Origin: JAJDOJ01 sp034722015
GTDB lineage: Bacteria > Pseudomonadota > Gammaproteobacteria > JAJDOJ01
Reading direction: 5' to 3'
Assembly: GCA_034722015.1 (NCBI GenBank)
Contig: JAYENI010000112.1
Span: 1 to 11,642, forward strand
Length of the DNA stretch: 11,642 nucleotides
The notes beneath the pieces are model-generated. The model saw nothing but the letters and a program-made list of their open reading frames with translations, was not told the DNA's origin and did not search any database. The translations under genes were made by a program, and so were the position numbers. Below are positions 1 through 7,146 of this stretch, piece by piece (within the stretch, counting starts at the first letter, position 1; every line of letters begins with the position of its first letter).

Positions 1-275
1 CGCCGGATTTTCGTTCGTCATCAAGGCGCGACAACAGGCGCATAGTCGAACGATGGAACGGTTGTCGCAACACAGAGGACGGACGAAAAGACAAGCAGGA
101 TGGTATGTCATTTGACAGAAATCGCCTAAGACAGGCGAACCGTGGACCAGAGCGTGGCAACGCCCGAAACCGGCAGTCACTCGCTGGCGCGATCCCGGTA
201 ACCCGTCTACAGTCGACTGCACGCTCGTCGATTCAGTATATTGTTGACAACAAGAATGATCGGACTGGAAATGAC
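1..275. other. Leader region with no recognised gene
   Basis: No convincing coding region is seen here. An 8-bp inverted repeat (GCGACAAC at 28-35, GTTGTCGC at 61-68) could form a hairpin with a 25-nt loop. A TTGACA hexamer at 244-249 resembles a -35 box, but the hexamer 17 bases further on (GGAAAT) is a poor -10 box, so a promoter is only a guess. An open reading frame runs from an ATG at 105 into the HD gene. Its codons before about 275 use AGA, CTA, TCA and GGA with roughly half G/C at third positions, unlike the gene body, so I read it as non-coding leader. Confidence 0.35.
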
Positions 276-935
276 GTGAATGAAGGTACCGACACAGACC
301 TGGCCGGAATGCTCAGGACCCGCTTTCGGCAACTCTGGCACCGGCTGACGTCACCCGGCCCGCACAGCGATGCCATTCCCGTATGGGATCTTCTCGAACG
401 CCGGTACGGGGAACCCCGTCGCAGGTACCATACCCTGCGGCACATCGGGCACTGCCTCGATGAGATGGACCCGGTCATCTCCGAACTGCAGTCACCGGAC
501 GTCGTCGAGCTTGCCGTCTGGTTTCATGATGTGATCCATGAGCCTGGGGCGACGGACAACGAGGCGCGCAGCGCGGAACTGCTGCGCCAGGTTGCCGGCA
601 AACACATGGCGCCCGGGCGGATCGAGCGGGTCGGGGAACTGATTCTGGCGACAACGCATCTCGAGACACCCCGGCGACATGACGCCAGGATCCTTTCCGA
701 CATCGATCTCTCCAGCCTGGGCGCACCCTGGCAGCGATTCCTCGACAACAGCGCGGCACTGCGGGCCGAGCAACCCGACATGTCGGACGCGGACAACCGA
801 AGGGAAAAGCAGCGGTTCCTGGGCGGTCTGGTGGAACGCGACGCGATCTACTACACGGCCACCTTCAGGGACAGATACGAGTCCGCCGCAAGGCAGAATA
901 TCCAGCGCTACCTCGAACTGCTGCGGTCCGCCTGA
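276..935 (+). CDS. HD-superfamily metal-dependent phosphohydrolase-like protein
   Basis: Soluble protein of about 219 residues resembling the predicted metal-dependent HD phosphohydrolases of the COG4339 type; the substrate is unknown. Numbered from the GTG at 276, it has the early motif YHTLRH (51-56), the metal-binding doublet WFHDVIHEP (HD at 84-85, second His at 88), and an acidic SDIDLSSLG motif (D142, D144) that would complete the metal site. No signal peptide or membrane segment is seen. The start is uncertain: GTG 276 has GGA six bases upstream, an ATG at 309 would give 208 residues starting MLRTRF, and an ATG at 105 with AGGA four bases upstream would give 276. I prefer 276 because the extra N-terminus has atypical codon use and resembles nothing I know. 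It converges on the usp gene. The family assignment is fairly firm; the biochemical role is not known. Confidence 0.75.
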   Translation: MNEGTDTDLAGMLRTRFRQLWHRLTSPGPHSDAIPVWDLLERRYGEPRRRYHTLRHIGHCLDEMDPVISELQSPDVVELAVWFHDVIHEPGATDNEARSAELLRQVAGKHMAPGRIERVGELILATTHLETPRRHDARILSDIDLSSLGAPWQRFLDNSAALRAEQPDMSDADNRREKQRFLGGLVERDAIYYTATFRDRYESAARQNIQRYLELLRSA

Positions 936-983
936 TCCGAAACGACATACCATCCGTACTGGACCAGCCGAAGTGCAGAATCG

Positions 984-1016
984 GTTCCGTGACGGTCCGG
1001 ACGTTCTTCACGGAAC
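984..1016. terminator. Stem-loop between convergent genes, possible bidirectional terminator
   Basis: GTTCCGTGA (984-992) and TCACGGAAC (1008-1016) form a perfect 9-bp stem with a 15-nt loop, in the gap between the ends of the HD gene and the usp gene. Neither strand has a T-run after the stem, so it is not a textbook intrinsic terminator. Its position and symmetry still suggest transcript-end stabilisation or termination for both genes. Confidence 0.4.
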
Positions 1017-1022
1017 GGAGGC

Positions 1023-1466
1023 TCAGACGGCGCTCCGGACCGCCAGCACATCACAGGGCGCAGCGCTCAACACCGAGCTCGCCGTGGAACCGAGCAGATC
1101 CCGCAATCCGTGCCTGCCATGCGCACCGATCACAATGAGGTTGATGTCCAAGTCTTCGGCGAACCGCACGATCTCCACCCTGGCGGAATGGGTCGTGAGC
1201 CGGACGACTTTCCGGGCACCGTCACTACCGGCATTCCTTGCAAGTACGTCCAGGTCCCGTTCCGCCCGTTCGATCAGATACTGCGCGGGATCGACATCCT
1301 CCGGGGCAATACGCTGATTCGGAAGATCCTCCGGGAAATGCTCGATGACGTGCAGCACGGTCAATGTGGCATCGTAGCGCTCGGCCAGCTCAACGGCCTG
1401 TTCCACGGCATACTCGCTCAACTCGGAAAAATCGGTGCCTACCAGGATCTGTTTGTATCGGTGCAT
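1023..1466 (-). CDS. Universal stress protein, UspA family
   Basis: Single-domain cytoplasmic universal stress protein of 147 residues, the usual length for one Usp domain. The N-terminus (KQILVGTDFSELSEYAVEQA) is the classic first strand plus the Asp loop (D12). The C-terminal GAHGRHGLRDLLGST followed by CDVLAVR is the phosphate-binding loop and last strand of the Usp fold, here with a GxHGRHGLxxLLGST loop common in gammaproteobacterial UspA-like proteins. Such proteins dimerise and support survival under stress; the specific trigger cannot be read from sequence. The ATG at 1466 has an AGG a few bases upstream on the minus strand. It lies 87 bases downstream of tesA on the same strand, so co-transcription is possible but not shown. 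The E. coli gene letter (uspA, G, etc.) cannot be assigned with confidence. Confidence 0.9.
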   Translation of the reverse strand: MHRYKQILVGTDFSELSEYAVEQAVELAERYDATLTVLHVIEHFPEDLPNQRIAPEDVDPAQYLIERAERDLDVLARNAGSDGARKVVRLTTHSARVEIVRFAEDLDINLIVIGAHGRHGLRDLLGSTASSVLSAAPCDVLAVRSAV

Positions 1467-1553
1467 CGTACCTGCCTAATCAAGAGGATGAAGTTGAAGG
1501 GGGCCGTTCCCCACCTTGGGCCGACAAGCGCCGAAACGACACGTGACAGGCCA

Positions 1554-2162
1554 CTACAGCAACGGCTCCAGGACAGGCCAGACGGTCTCCAGCAGGACCG
1601 GCTGGGCCCGGGCGTTGGGGTGGATGCCGTCGTCCTGCATCAGTGCGGGATCGAGGGCGACCCCTTCGAGAAAAAACGGCACCAGCGCGACCTGCCGCGA
1701 GGCGGCCGCATCGAGATAGATCCGGTGAAACGCCTCGCCGAAGGCAGGGCCGTAGTTGGCCGGCAGCTTGATGCCGAGAAGCAGAACGCGGGCCCCGACC
1801 TCCCGGGACATCCGGATCATGTCACCCAGATTGGCAGCCGTGACCTGCGTCCCGATGCCGCGCAAGCCGTCGTTGCCCCCGAGTTCGAGAATGACGATGG
1901 CCGGTTTTTCCCGCACCAGCAGGGCGGGCAGCCGCGCCTGACCACCACGGGTCGTATCACCGGTGACGCTGGCATTGACGACCCGGTGTGCGTAGCCTTT
2001 GCGGGAGAGTCTTTCCCCGAGCAGGGCCACCCATCCGGACGTCGCCGGGATCCCGTAGGCGGAACTCAGGCTGTCTCCCAGCACGACGATGGTAGGCGCC
2101 GAAACGGAACCCGCGGGGCCGCAACAGACAAACAGCATCAGAAGGAGAAAGAGCCTGAACAT
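1554..2162 (-). CDS. tesA: TesA-like periplasmic SGNH esterase / lysophospholipase
   Basis: Multifunctional acyl-CoA thioesterase I / protease I / lysophospholipase L1 family, 202 residues. A hydrophobic signal peptide (1-22, MFRLFLLLMLFVCC then SVSA) sends it to the periplasm. SGNH blocks follow in order: GDSLSSAYG with the nucleophile Ser31, a Gly in GDTTRGG, GGND with oxyanion Asn97, and DGIHPN with Asp178 and His181 completing the triad. The ORF extends further upstream, but only the ATG at 2162 puts the signal peptide at the N-terminus, so I take it as the start. It is divergent from ybbA-ybbP, as in E. coli, where (from memory) TesA works with the YbbAP ABC transporter on hydrophobic or lipid-like substrates. 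Its start codon overlaps that of ybbA, so its promoter and ribosome site must lie inside ybbA. Confidence 0.93.
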   Translation of the reverse strand: MFRLFLLLMLFVCCGPAGSVSAPTIVVLGDSLSSAYGIPATSGWVALLGERLSRKGYAHRVVNASVTGDTTRGGQARLPALLVREKPAIVILELGGNDGLRGIGTQVTAANLGDMIRMSREVGARVLLLGIKLPANYGPAFGEAFHRIYLDAAASRQVALVPFFLEGVALDPALMQDDGIHPNARAQPVLLETVWPVLEPLL

Positions 2163-2850
2163 GGACGAGCATTCTAGCCAAAACCCGGTCTCGGCGAAGG
2201 CTTTGTCGAAGACCGTACTGACCGGTGAAGTCCCCCTGACGATACTGTCCGGCGTCGACCTGACGGTGGCGCAAGGCGAGGCGGTGGCGATTCTCGGCGC
2301 CTCCGGCTCGGGCAAATCCACACTGCTGAGTCTGCTGGCCGGGCTCGACACACCCACGGGCGGCAACGCCTGGCTGTTCGGCTCCGATCTCGGCGACCGG
2401 GACGAGGACGGCCGCGCGGCCCTGCGCGCGGGGCGGGTCGGCTTCGTCTTCCAGTCCTTTCAATTGCTGTCGGGCATGACCGCGCTGGAGAACGTGATGC
2501 TGCCGCTGGAACTGGCCAACCACGCGACCCCGGAGACCGCCGCGACCGAGGCGCTTCGGGATGCCGGTCTCGAAGCCCGTTTGCATCACTACCCTTCGCG
2601 GCTGTCCGGCGGGGAGCAGCAACGCGTGGCGGTGGCGCGCGCCTTTGCACCGGACCCGCTCGTCCTGTTCGCCGACGAACCGACCGCCAATCTCGATTCC
2701 GCCACCGGGGAAAAGGTCGCCGACCTGCTGTTCCGGCTCAGGACACGTAACCGGGCCACCCTGGTGCTGGTCACGCACGACGAATCGCTCGCCGGCCGCT
2801 GCGACCGGCGGTTTCTGCTGCGCGGCGGCACGCTGGAGCACGACACGTGA
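2161..2850 (+). CDS. ybbA: ABC transporter ATP-binding protein YbbA
   Basis: Cytoplasmic ATPase subunit of 229 residues, of the MacB/LolD-like (type VII ABC) class that pairs with FtsX-like permeases. All nucleotide-binding motifs are intact: Walker A GASGSGKST (46-54), Q-loop Gln98, signature LSGGEQQ (148-154), Walker B LVLFADE (167-173) and switch His206 in VTHD. I chose the ATG at 2161 because residues upstream of it are coded by tesA on the other strand and add nothing recognisable. AAGGAG lies at 2142-2147, 13 bases from this start, which is long. The stop overlaps the ybbP start by 4 bases (GTGA), so the two are translationally coupled. With YbbP it should form a mechanotransmission-type ABC complex acting together with periplasmic TesA. 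Confidence 0.95.
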   Translation: MDEHSSQNPVSAKALSKTVLTGEVPLTILSGVDLTVAQGEAVAILGASGSGKSTLLSLLAGLDTPTGGNAWLFGSDLGDRDEDGRAALRAGRVGFVFQSFQLLSGMTALENVMLPLELANHATPETAATEALRDAGLEARLHHYPSRLSGGEQQRVAVARAFAPDPLVLFADEPTANLDSATGEKVADLLFRLRTRNRATLVLVTHDESLAGRCDRRFLLRGGTLEHDT

Positions 2851-5336
2851 AGGCGCTGACCCTGGCGTGGCGCCTGCTGCGACGTGACTGGCGTGCCGGC
2901 GAACTGCGCCTGCTGGTGCTCGCCATCGTGGTGGCGGTCGCCTCGGTCACCACCATCGCCTTCTTCACCGACCGGGTCGAGCGGGCCATGGCGCGTCAGG
3001 CGACAGGGGTCCTGGCGGCCGACCTGGTGGTGGAATGGAGCCGGCCCGCGAACGACGCGATGCGGGACACCGCGCGAGAAAACGGTCTGGAGACGGCCCA
3101 TACCCTGGATTTCCCCAGTGTGGTGGTCGCCGGAGACCGGACGCAGCTCGTACAGGTCAAGGGAGTGTCGGGCACCTATCCGCTGCGTGGTGTCCTGCTC
3201 ACCGCGACCGGTCCGGGCGGGGACGACGTCGTCGCGAAGCGGATCCCCGCGCCACACGGAGCGTGGGTCGAGGCGCGGCTGCTGGCCCTGCTCGACCTCG
3301 AGGTCGGAGACACCCTGCGGCTCGGTGAGCGGGATTTCAGAATCTCGCGCGTCCTGACAAGCGAACCCGACCGCGCCGCCAACCTCTTCCGGCTTGCCCC
3401 GCGGGTCCTGGTTTCCCTGGGTGAAGTCGAACAAACGGGGTTGCTGGGCCCTGCGAGCCGGGTACGTCACCGCATGCTCGTCGCCGGCGCGCCCGGAGAC
3501 GTCGCCCGTTTTGGTGACTGGCTGAAGGACCATCTGCCCGACGGCGCGACCCTGCAGGACGTCCGCACCGCGCGCCCCGAACTGCGGGTGGCCCTGGAAC
3601 GGGGCGCCCGGTTTCTCAGGCTCGCCGCCGTCACCGCGACGCTGCTGTGCGTCGTGGCCGTGGCAATGTCCACGCGGCGATTCGTCGAGCGGCAGTCCGA
3701 TGCCGGCGCCCTGCTGCGCTGCCTCGGCGCCAGCAGCCGGCGGGTCTATGCCATCTTCTCGCTACGCCTGGCGTTGCTCGGCTTGATCGGCAGTCTGGCC
3801 GGCACCTTGCTGGGTCTCGCGCTGCAGACCGTCCTCGCTCAGCTGGTCGGCAACTGGTTCGCCGACGACCTGCCCCCGCCTTCGGCCTGGCCCCTCGTCG
3901 CGGGGATGGCGACGGGCGTCCTGCTGCTGGCCGGATTTGCCCTGCCCTCCGTGTTGAGGCTCGCGAATGTCCCGCCCCTACGCGTATTCCAGCGCGCGGC
4001 CGGGGCCCCGCCTCTGTCGTTCGGCGTTTTCGTCGGTGCGGCCGGTCTGTCCCTGGCGGCACTGCTGTACTGGCAGATCGGGGACGACGCCCTGGCGTTT
4101 CGGCTGCTGGGCGGGTTGGCCGGCGGCCTGATTCTGCTCGTACTGGCCGCACGTGTGCTGGTTCGGTTGCTCGCGCCGATGCGTTCGCGCTCGACCGGAT
4201 CATGGCGCTACGGCCTCGCGAGCCTTTCAAGGAACCCCGCCACGACCACCATCCAGTTGACCGGCTTCGGTCTGGGCATCACCGCGCTGCTCCTGCTGGC
4301 GATGGTGCGCGTGGACCTGCTCGCCGCCTGGCAGGATGCGCTCCCGGAAAACGCCCCCAACCACTTCCTGATCAACATCCAGCCGGACGAGGTGGACGGG
4401 GTCCGGAAACTGCTGAGCGATGAAGGGCTGACTGTCGGCGGGCCGTTCCCGATGGTGCGCGGACGCCTGGTGTCGATCGCAGGTCGCGCCGTCGTTCCGG
4501 AGGACTACGAGAACCTGCGGGCCAGACGACTGGCGGCCCGCGAATTCAACCTGAGCGAGGCCGAGACGCCACAGCCCGACAACGCCATCGTCGCGGGACA
4601 GTGGTGGTCCGGGGAAGACTTCGAAAAACCCCTGTTCTCGGTCGAGGAAGCCATCGCCGGGCGGCTGGGCATCGCGGTGGGCGACGAACTCGGTTTCGAC
4701 GTCGCGGGACAGACCGTGAGCGGGCGGGTGAGCAACCTGCGGACGGTCCAGTGGGACTCGTTCAACGCCAACTTCTTCGTTATCGGAACGCCCGGACTGA
4801 TGCGGGACCTGCCCGCGACCTGGATCGCGACCTTCTATCTTCCCGCCGAACGATACGGGGTGGTCAAACGACTGGTCCAGCGGTATCCCAGCGTGACGGC
4901 GCTCGATGTCACCACCCTGATGAAGCAGGTCCGGGACATCATGGACCGGGGCGCGCTGGCGGTGGAATCCGTATTCGTGCTGACGCTGGTCGCCGGCGTG
5001 GTGGTCCTGCACGCGGGCATCCAGGCCAGTCGCGAGCTGCGCGCCCAGGAAGCCGCGGTGCTGCGCACCCTGGGCGTGAGGCGACGCAGCCTGATCGGTG
5101 CGATCACACTGGAATTCGCGTTGCTCGGTGCGCTGGCGGGACTCATCGCGGCCGTCATCGCCAGCGGCACAAGCTATGCCCTGGCCGTGTTCGTCTTCGA
5201 ACTGCCCTGGCAACCGAACGCGGGCCTGTGGGCCATCGCGGTGATCGGGGGTGCGCTCGGGGTCGCCATTGCCGGTCTGGCCGCCAGCTGGAAACTCATC
5301 AACATCCCACCGGTTGCCGTACTCAGGGAAATCTGA
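2847..5336 (+). CDS. ybbP: FtsX-like ABC permease YbbP
   Basis: Inner-membrane permease of 829 residues, close to E. coli YbbP in size. Hydrophobic segments are visible near residues 20-40, 256-275, 303-327, 349-370, 391-410, 417-443, 470-490, about 708-728, 755-785 and 794-815. This gives about ten helices with two FtsX-type cores and large periplasmic domains (about 41-250 and 495-705). Each core carries the family coupling-helix motif: LLRCLGASSRRV near 289-300, and AVLRTLGVRRRS before the second C-terminal core. The start is GTG at 2847, overlapping the ybbA stop, with GGAG eight bases upstream (2835-2838); no ATG fits better. It partners with YbbA, and probably with TesA, to move or present hydrophobic molecules at the periplasmic side. 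The transported substrate is not settled by sequence. The gene appears intact. Confidence 0.94.
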   Translation: MKALTLAWRLLRRDWRAGELRLLVLAIVVAVASVTTIAFFTDRVERAMARQATGVLAADLVVEWSRPANDAMRDTARENGLETAHTLDFPSVVVAGDRTQLVQVKGVSGTYPLRGVLLTATGPGGDDVVAKRIPAPHGAWVEARLLALLDLEVGDTLRLGERDFRISRVLTSEPDRAANLFRLAPRVLVSLGEVEQTGLLGPASRVRHRMLVAGAPGDVARFGDWLKDHLPDGATLQDVRTARPELRVALERGARFLRLAAVTATLLCVVAVAMSTRRFVERQSDAGALLRCLGASSRRVYAIFSLRLALLGLIGSLAGTLLGLALQTVLAQLVGNWFADDLPPPSAWPLVAGMATGVLLLAGFALPSVLRLANVPPLRVFQRAAGAPPLSFGVFVGAAGLSLAALLYWQIGDDALAFRLLGGLAGGLILLVLAARVLVRLLAPMRSRSTGSWRYGLASLSRNPATTTIQLTGFGLGITALLLLAMVRVDLLAAWQDALPENAPNHFLINIQPDEVDGVRKLLSDEGLTVGGPFPMVRGRLVSIAGRAVVPEDYENLRARRLAAREFNLSEAETPQPDNAIVAGQWWSGEDFEKPLFSVEEAIAGRLGIAVGDELGFDVAGQTVSGRVSNLRTVQWDSFNANFFVIGTPGLMRDLPATWIATFYLPAERYGVVKRLVQRYPSVTALDVTTLMKQVRDIMDRGALAVESVFVLTLVAGVVVLHAGIQASRELRAQEAAVLRTLGVRRRSLIGAITLEFALLGALAGLIAAVIASGTSYALAVFVFELPWQPNAGLWAIAVIGGALGVAIAGLAASWKLINIPPVAVLREI

Positions 5337-5375
5337 CCGCCAGTGGTTTGTTGCGTATTCGAAACACCTTCGGAG

Positions 5376-5389
5376 CGCGGGAAACCGCG
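5376..5389 (+). other. GAAA-capped hairpin after ybbP
   Basis: CGCGG (5376-5380), GAAA (5381-5384) and CCGCG (5385-5389) form a 5-bp GC stem capped by a GNRA tetraloop, 37 bases after the ybbP stop. There is no following T-run, so it is at most an mRNA 3'-end stabiliser or part of a Rho-dependent end. Confidence 0.3.
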
Positions 5390-5423
5390 ACGTGAAAAGC
5401 ATGCAGGTCTTCGGCGGCGGGGC

Positions 5424-5531
5424 GTAGCGGCGACGGGGTGTTTGTTCCGGAAGACGCCGTGGATGCATCCGTGCAGGCTTGCTGCCGGCATCCCTGCCGG
5501 CAACACTTCCTCCACAAACACCCCGTCGCCG
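5424..5531. repeat. GTAG-flanked long inverted repeat with internal hairpin
   Basis: An 18-bp perfect inverted repeat (5428-5445 with 5514-5531, core GCGACGGGGTGTTTGT) extends after a 3-nt internal loop by five more pairs (5449-5453 with 5506-5510). Between the arms lie a strong 8-bp hairpin (TGCCGGCA, TCCC loop, TGCCGGCA; 5483-5502) and the palindrome GGATGCATCC (5461-5470). A GTAG tetranucleotide (5424-5427) immediately precedes the left arm, as in REP elements recognised by Y1 transposases. It may be a small non-autonomous element, a structured RNA or a cruciform. It does not match the REPs flanking the nearby transposase, so I cannot assign it to a family. Confidence 0.6.
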
Positions 5532-5571
5532 TCACTCGATGCCGACTCTACCACCTGCAGTGGAGTCGCAA

Positions 5572-5700
5572 GTCGTCCGCGGAATCGCCCGTGGGACGAC
5601 CCCGTCATCTAGTCGCCTTTCACATAGACGATTCGGACGCCGTCATCGTGGCGCGCATATTTCACGAACGGCCGATGCTCTCCCGACATCTGGCGGGGCC
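5572..5700 (+). pseudogene. Possible remnant of a ParE/RelE-type toxin C-terminus
   Basis: In one frame this stretch translates to SPVGR, then HLVAFHIDDSDAVIVARIFHE, then SRHLAGP. This resembles the last ~35 residues of ParE-family toxins, which end in a PVGRH..FYRI.D..V.IVRILHERM...RHL pattern. No start codon, no N-terminal toxin body and no antitoxin gene are visible, and two extra residues (PR) interrupt the PVGRH motif. I read it as a decayed fragment left by an old insertion or deletion near the left edge of the duplicated block. The similarity is short and judged by eye. Confidence 0.4.
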
Positions 5701-5821
5701 CATGAACAGGGGCAACAGGTCAGGTACCCCAGGCCGCACCGGGCGGCAAAGCCGCAGGAAGAAGGCACCAGGACAAAGCCTCGGCACTGAACACCTATGA
5801 AACAGATATCGACGAAAACAC

Positions 5822-5851
5822 GTAGGGTGGAACAAGCGAAGCGGTTCCACC
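5822..5851 (+). repeat. REP palindrome with GTAG, left, copy 1
   Basis: GTAG (5822-5825) is followed by GGTGGAAC, a 10-nt loop AAGCGAAGCG and GTTCCACC, a perfect 8-bp stem. GTAG next to an imperfect palindrome is the recognition signature of REP-associated Y1 transposases. Confidence 0.75.
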
Positions 5852-5863
5852 GCAAGCACGAGC

Positions 5864-6382
5864 ATGAGTAACTATATCAGGGCATTTGTACCAGGCGGAT
5901 GTTTCTTTTTCACCGTGGTTACCCATGCTCGTCAGCCATTTTTCGCAAACGGTAATCATGTCGACCGCCTGCGCGAAGCATTTCGGCGCGTTATGGAGAA
6001 ACACCCGTTTGCCATCGATGCGATTGTGATTCTTCCCGATCACCTGCACACGATCTGGCGGTTGCCGGATGACGATTCGGATTTTGGGTCGCGCTGGCGG
6101 TTGATAAAGCATTTCGTGGCTTCCGGCATTGAGGGTACTACCAATCGACGAGGTGAAAAGCAGGTATGGCAAAGGAGGTTCTGGGAGCATGTGATCAGAA
6201 ATGACGAGGATTGGCGAAATCATATGGACTATATCCACTACAATCCGGTGAAACACGGCTATACCGAAACTCCAGCGGAATGGCGGTACAGTTCATTCCT
6301 TCGATCTGTCGATAAGGGTTGGTATGAGCCGGATTGGGGAAGTGCAATGCCGGCGAATATCGAAGCCATGGAGTTGGAGTAA
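5864..6382 (+). CDS. REP-associated tyrosine transposase (RAYT), copy 1
   Basis: Single-domain Y1/HUH transposase of 172 residues, of the IS200-related TnpA-REP class. The HUH motif is HLH (60-62, in LPDHLHTIW). The catalytic tyrosine is probably Tyr123 in DYIHYNPVKHG, with Tyr126 the alternative. The conserved WRYSSF segment (140-145) follows. Family members nick single-stranded DNA at GTAG-REP hairpins, and many behave as domesticated single-copy genes. This gene ends two bases before the right REP (TAA 6380-6382) and starts 12 bases after the left one. It is transcribed toward the DGR operon, convergent with it. The start ATG at 5864 has only a weak upstream ribosome site. The protein is identical to the copy at 7147-7665. 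Confidence 0.92.
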   Translation: MSNYIRAFVPGGCFFFTVVTHARQPFFANGNHVDRLREAFRRVMEKHPFAIDAIVILPDHLHTIWRLPDDDSDFGSRWRLIKHFVASGIEGTTNRRGEKQVWQRRFWEHVIRNDEDWRNHMDYIHYNPVKHGYTETPAEWRYSSFLRSVDKGWYEPDWGSAMPANIEAMELE

Positions 6383-6383
6383 T

Positions 6384-6413
6384 GGCGGAACCGCTGCGCT
6401 TGTTCCGCCCTAC
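6384..6413 (-). repeat. REP palindrome with GTAG, right, copy 1
   Basis: On the minus strand GTAG (6413-6410) is followed by GGCGGAAC, loop AAGCGCAGCG and GTTCCGCC, a perfect 8-bp stem. It is an inverted, slightly diverged partner of the left REP (GGTGGAAC stem), with compensating changes on both sides that preserve pairing. Confidence 0.75.
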
Positions 6414-6470
6414 GGTTCGAGGCTCAAGGCTAGGGGACCGTCCGATAAGGGGAAACGGACTGCTGAAAGG

Positions 6471-6510
6471 AAAAACAGGCGAGGCCTTCGACGCATCTAC
6501 CAACCTCGCC
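6471..6510 (-). terminator. Intrinsic terminator for minus-strand transcription, copy 1
   Basis: Read on the minus strand, GGCGAGG (6510-6504) and CCTCGCC (6484-6478) form a 7-bp GC-rich stem with a 19-nt loop, followed by TGTTTTT (6477-6471). It lies 124 bases beyond TR copy 1. It is the duplicate of the terminator at 7754-7793. Confidence 0.65.
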
Positions 6511-6633
6511 CGCCGCCTCCCTGCCATCTATTCGGCTTTCCCTTCCTTGCGAAGCCAGGAAAAGGGGTCATGGACACCCGCTTGCACACTCCGGCTGACG
6601 CCCGGGCAGACGGACTCCGGCATCGCGGGCGGA

Positions 6634-6759
6634 CTGGCGGCGCGCAATACCCGAAAACCGAGGTTGTTGTTGCGGTTATCGGTGTTGTTCCTGTTGCGCG
6701 CGGAGGAACGCACCCTGTCCGGTTTGTTGTTCCACGAACCGCCGCGAATCACACGCGGC
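6634..6759 (-). repeat. DGR template repeat, copy 1 (distal)
   Basis: 126-bp template repeat, identical to the copy at 7917-8042 and homologous to the VR at 9553-9678. In coding sense it is rich in AAC codons (nine Asn) plus AAA, GAC, GAT and AGG, the usual adenine-loaded design that lets A-mutagenesis alter residues while largely avoiding stops. This copy follows only an RT fragment and lies beyond the terminator at 7754-7793, so it is probably not the working template. Confidence 0.88.
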
Positions 6760-7071
6760 ACACACAGCCCCTTTCCCGTTTGAAGACGGTAGAAGCAAAC
6801 AGACTTCGGCGCAACCCTTCCGTGTCGGCCTGACGGGCGTGGCCGATCCAGCTCTGCACGCTCGGGTTGATGTCTTCCCAATCCTTCTCACCGCGCTGGT
6901 ATGCCGCCGCAAAGCCACGCAGACGGCGGGCGAACCGGTGTCCGTTATCGTCTCGCAGCTTTCGGTAACCGGGAAATACCCGATATCCCAGCACGTCGAC
7001 ACCATCATGGACACGGAAAACATTGGCCTTGCGTGGATGGACGCGCAGCCGCACATCCATGAGCTGTTCCT
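6749..7071 (-). pseudogene. 3' fragment of the DGR reverse transcriptase (duplication product)
   Basis: The frame encodes residues 255-360 of the RT, from EQLMDVRLRVHPRK to the C-terminus RGCVCRV, identical to the intact gene. It lacks the catalytic palm (Asp135, YVDD), so it cannot polymerise. At the duplication junction it is fused in frame to upstream sequence from the left end of the repeat, giving an open frame from an ATG at 7138 (MRWNRFACST...). I do not regard that fusion as a functional gene. Confidence 0.85.
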
Positions 7072-7104
7072 GAACACCTATGAAACAGATATCGACGAAA
7101 ACAC

Positions 7105-7134
7105 GTAGGGTGGAACAAGCGAAGCGGTTCCACC
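7105..7134 (+). repeat. REP palindrome with GTAG, left, copy 2
   Basis: Identical to 5822-5851: GTAG at 7105-7108, then an 8-bp GGTGGAAC/GTTCCACC stem around a 10-nt loop. Confidence 0.75.
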
Positions 7135-7146
7135 GCAAGCACGAGC

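Larger units (their letters stand above)
5822..6413 (+). mobile_element. REP-RAYT-REP unit, copy 1
   Basis: A RAYT gene lies between two inverted REP palindromes, each with a GTAG tetranucleotide at its outer edge. The left REP is on the plus strand (5822-5851) and the right REP on the minus strand (6384-6413), so the unit is a head-to-head REPIN-like pair with the transposase inside. RAYTs act on such GTAG-tagged hairpins. This whole unit lies downstream of the DGR terminator. Confidence 0.75.
5787..7069. repeat. Tandem duplication, left copy (1283 bp)
   Basis: This block is repeated without any difference I could find at 7070-8352 (offset 1283). It carries the REP-RAYT-REP unit, the terminator, TR copy 1 and the last ~106 codons of the RT gene. 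Homology starts at CT 5787-5788 and ends at CT 7070-7071. The same CT dinucleotide is at 8353-8354, so the junction has only 2 bp of microhomology. All reading frames in the two copies translate identically. This means a very recent duplication, or an assembly artefact. Confidence 0.93.

Noticed and set aside
5438..5800. 120-residue plus-strand open frame starting inside the inverted repeat
   Set aside because: The N-terminal part is only the translated inverted repeat, and no ribosome site or full-length family match is evident. Only the ParE-like piece is worth noting.
6324..6833. Plus-strand open frames of 149-169 residues after each RAYT (also 7607-8116)
   Set aside because: They run antisense over the REP, terminator and TR, have no ribosome site or family features, and exist because the region is GC-rich.
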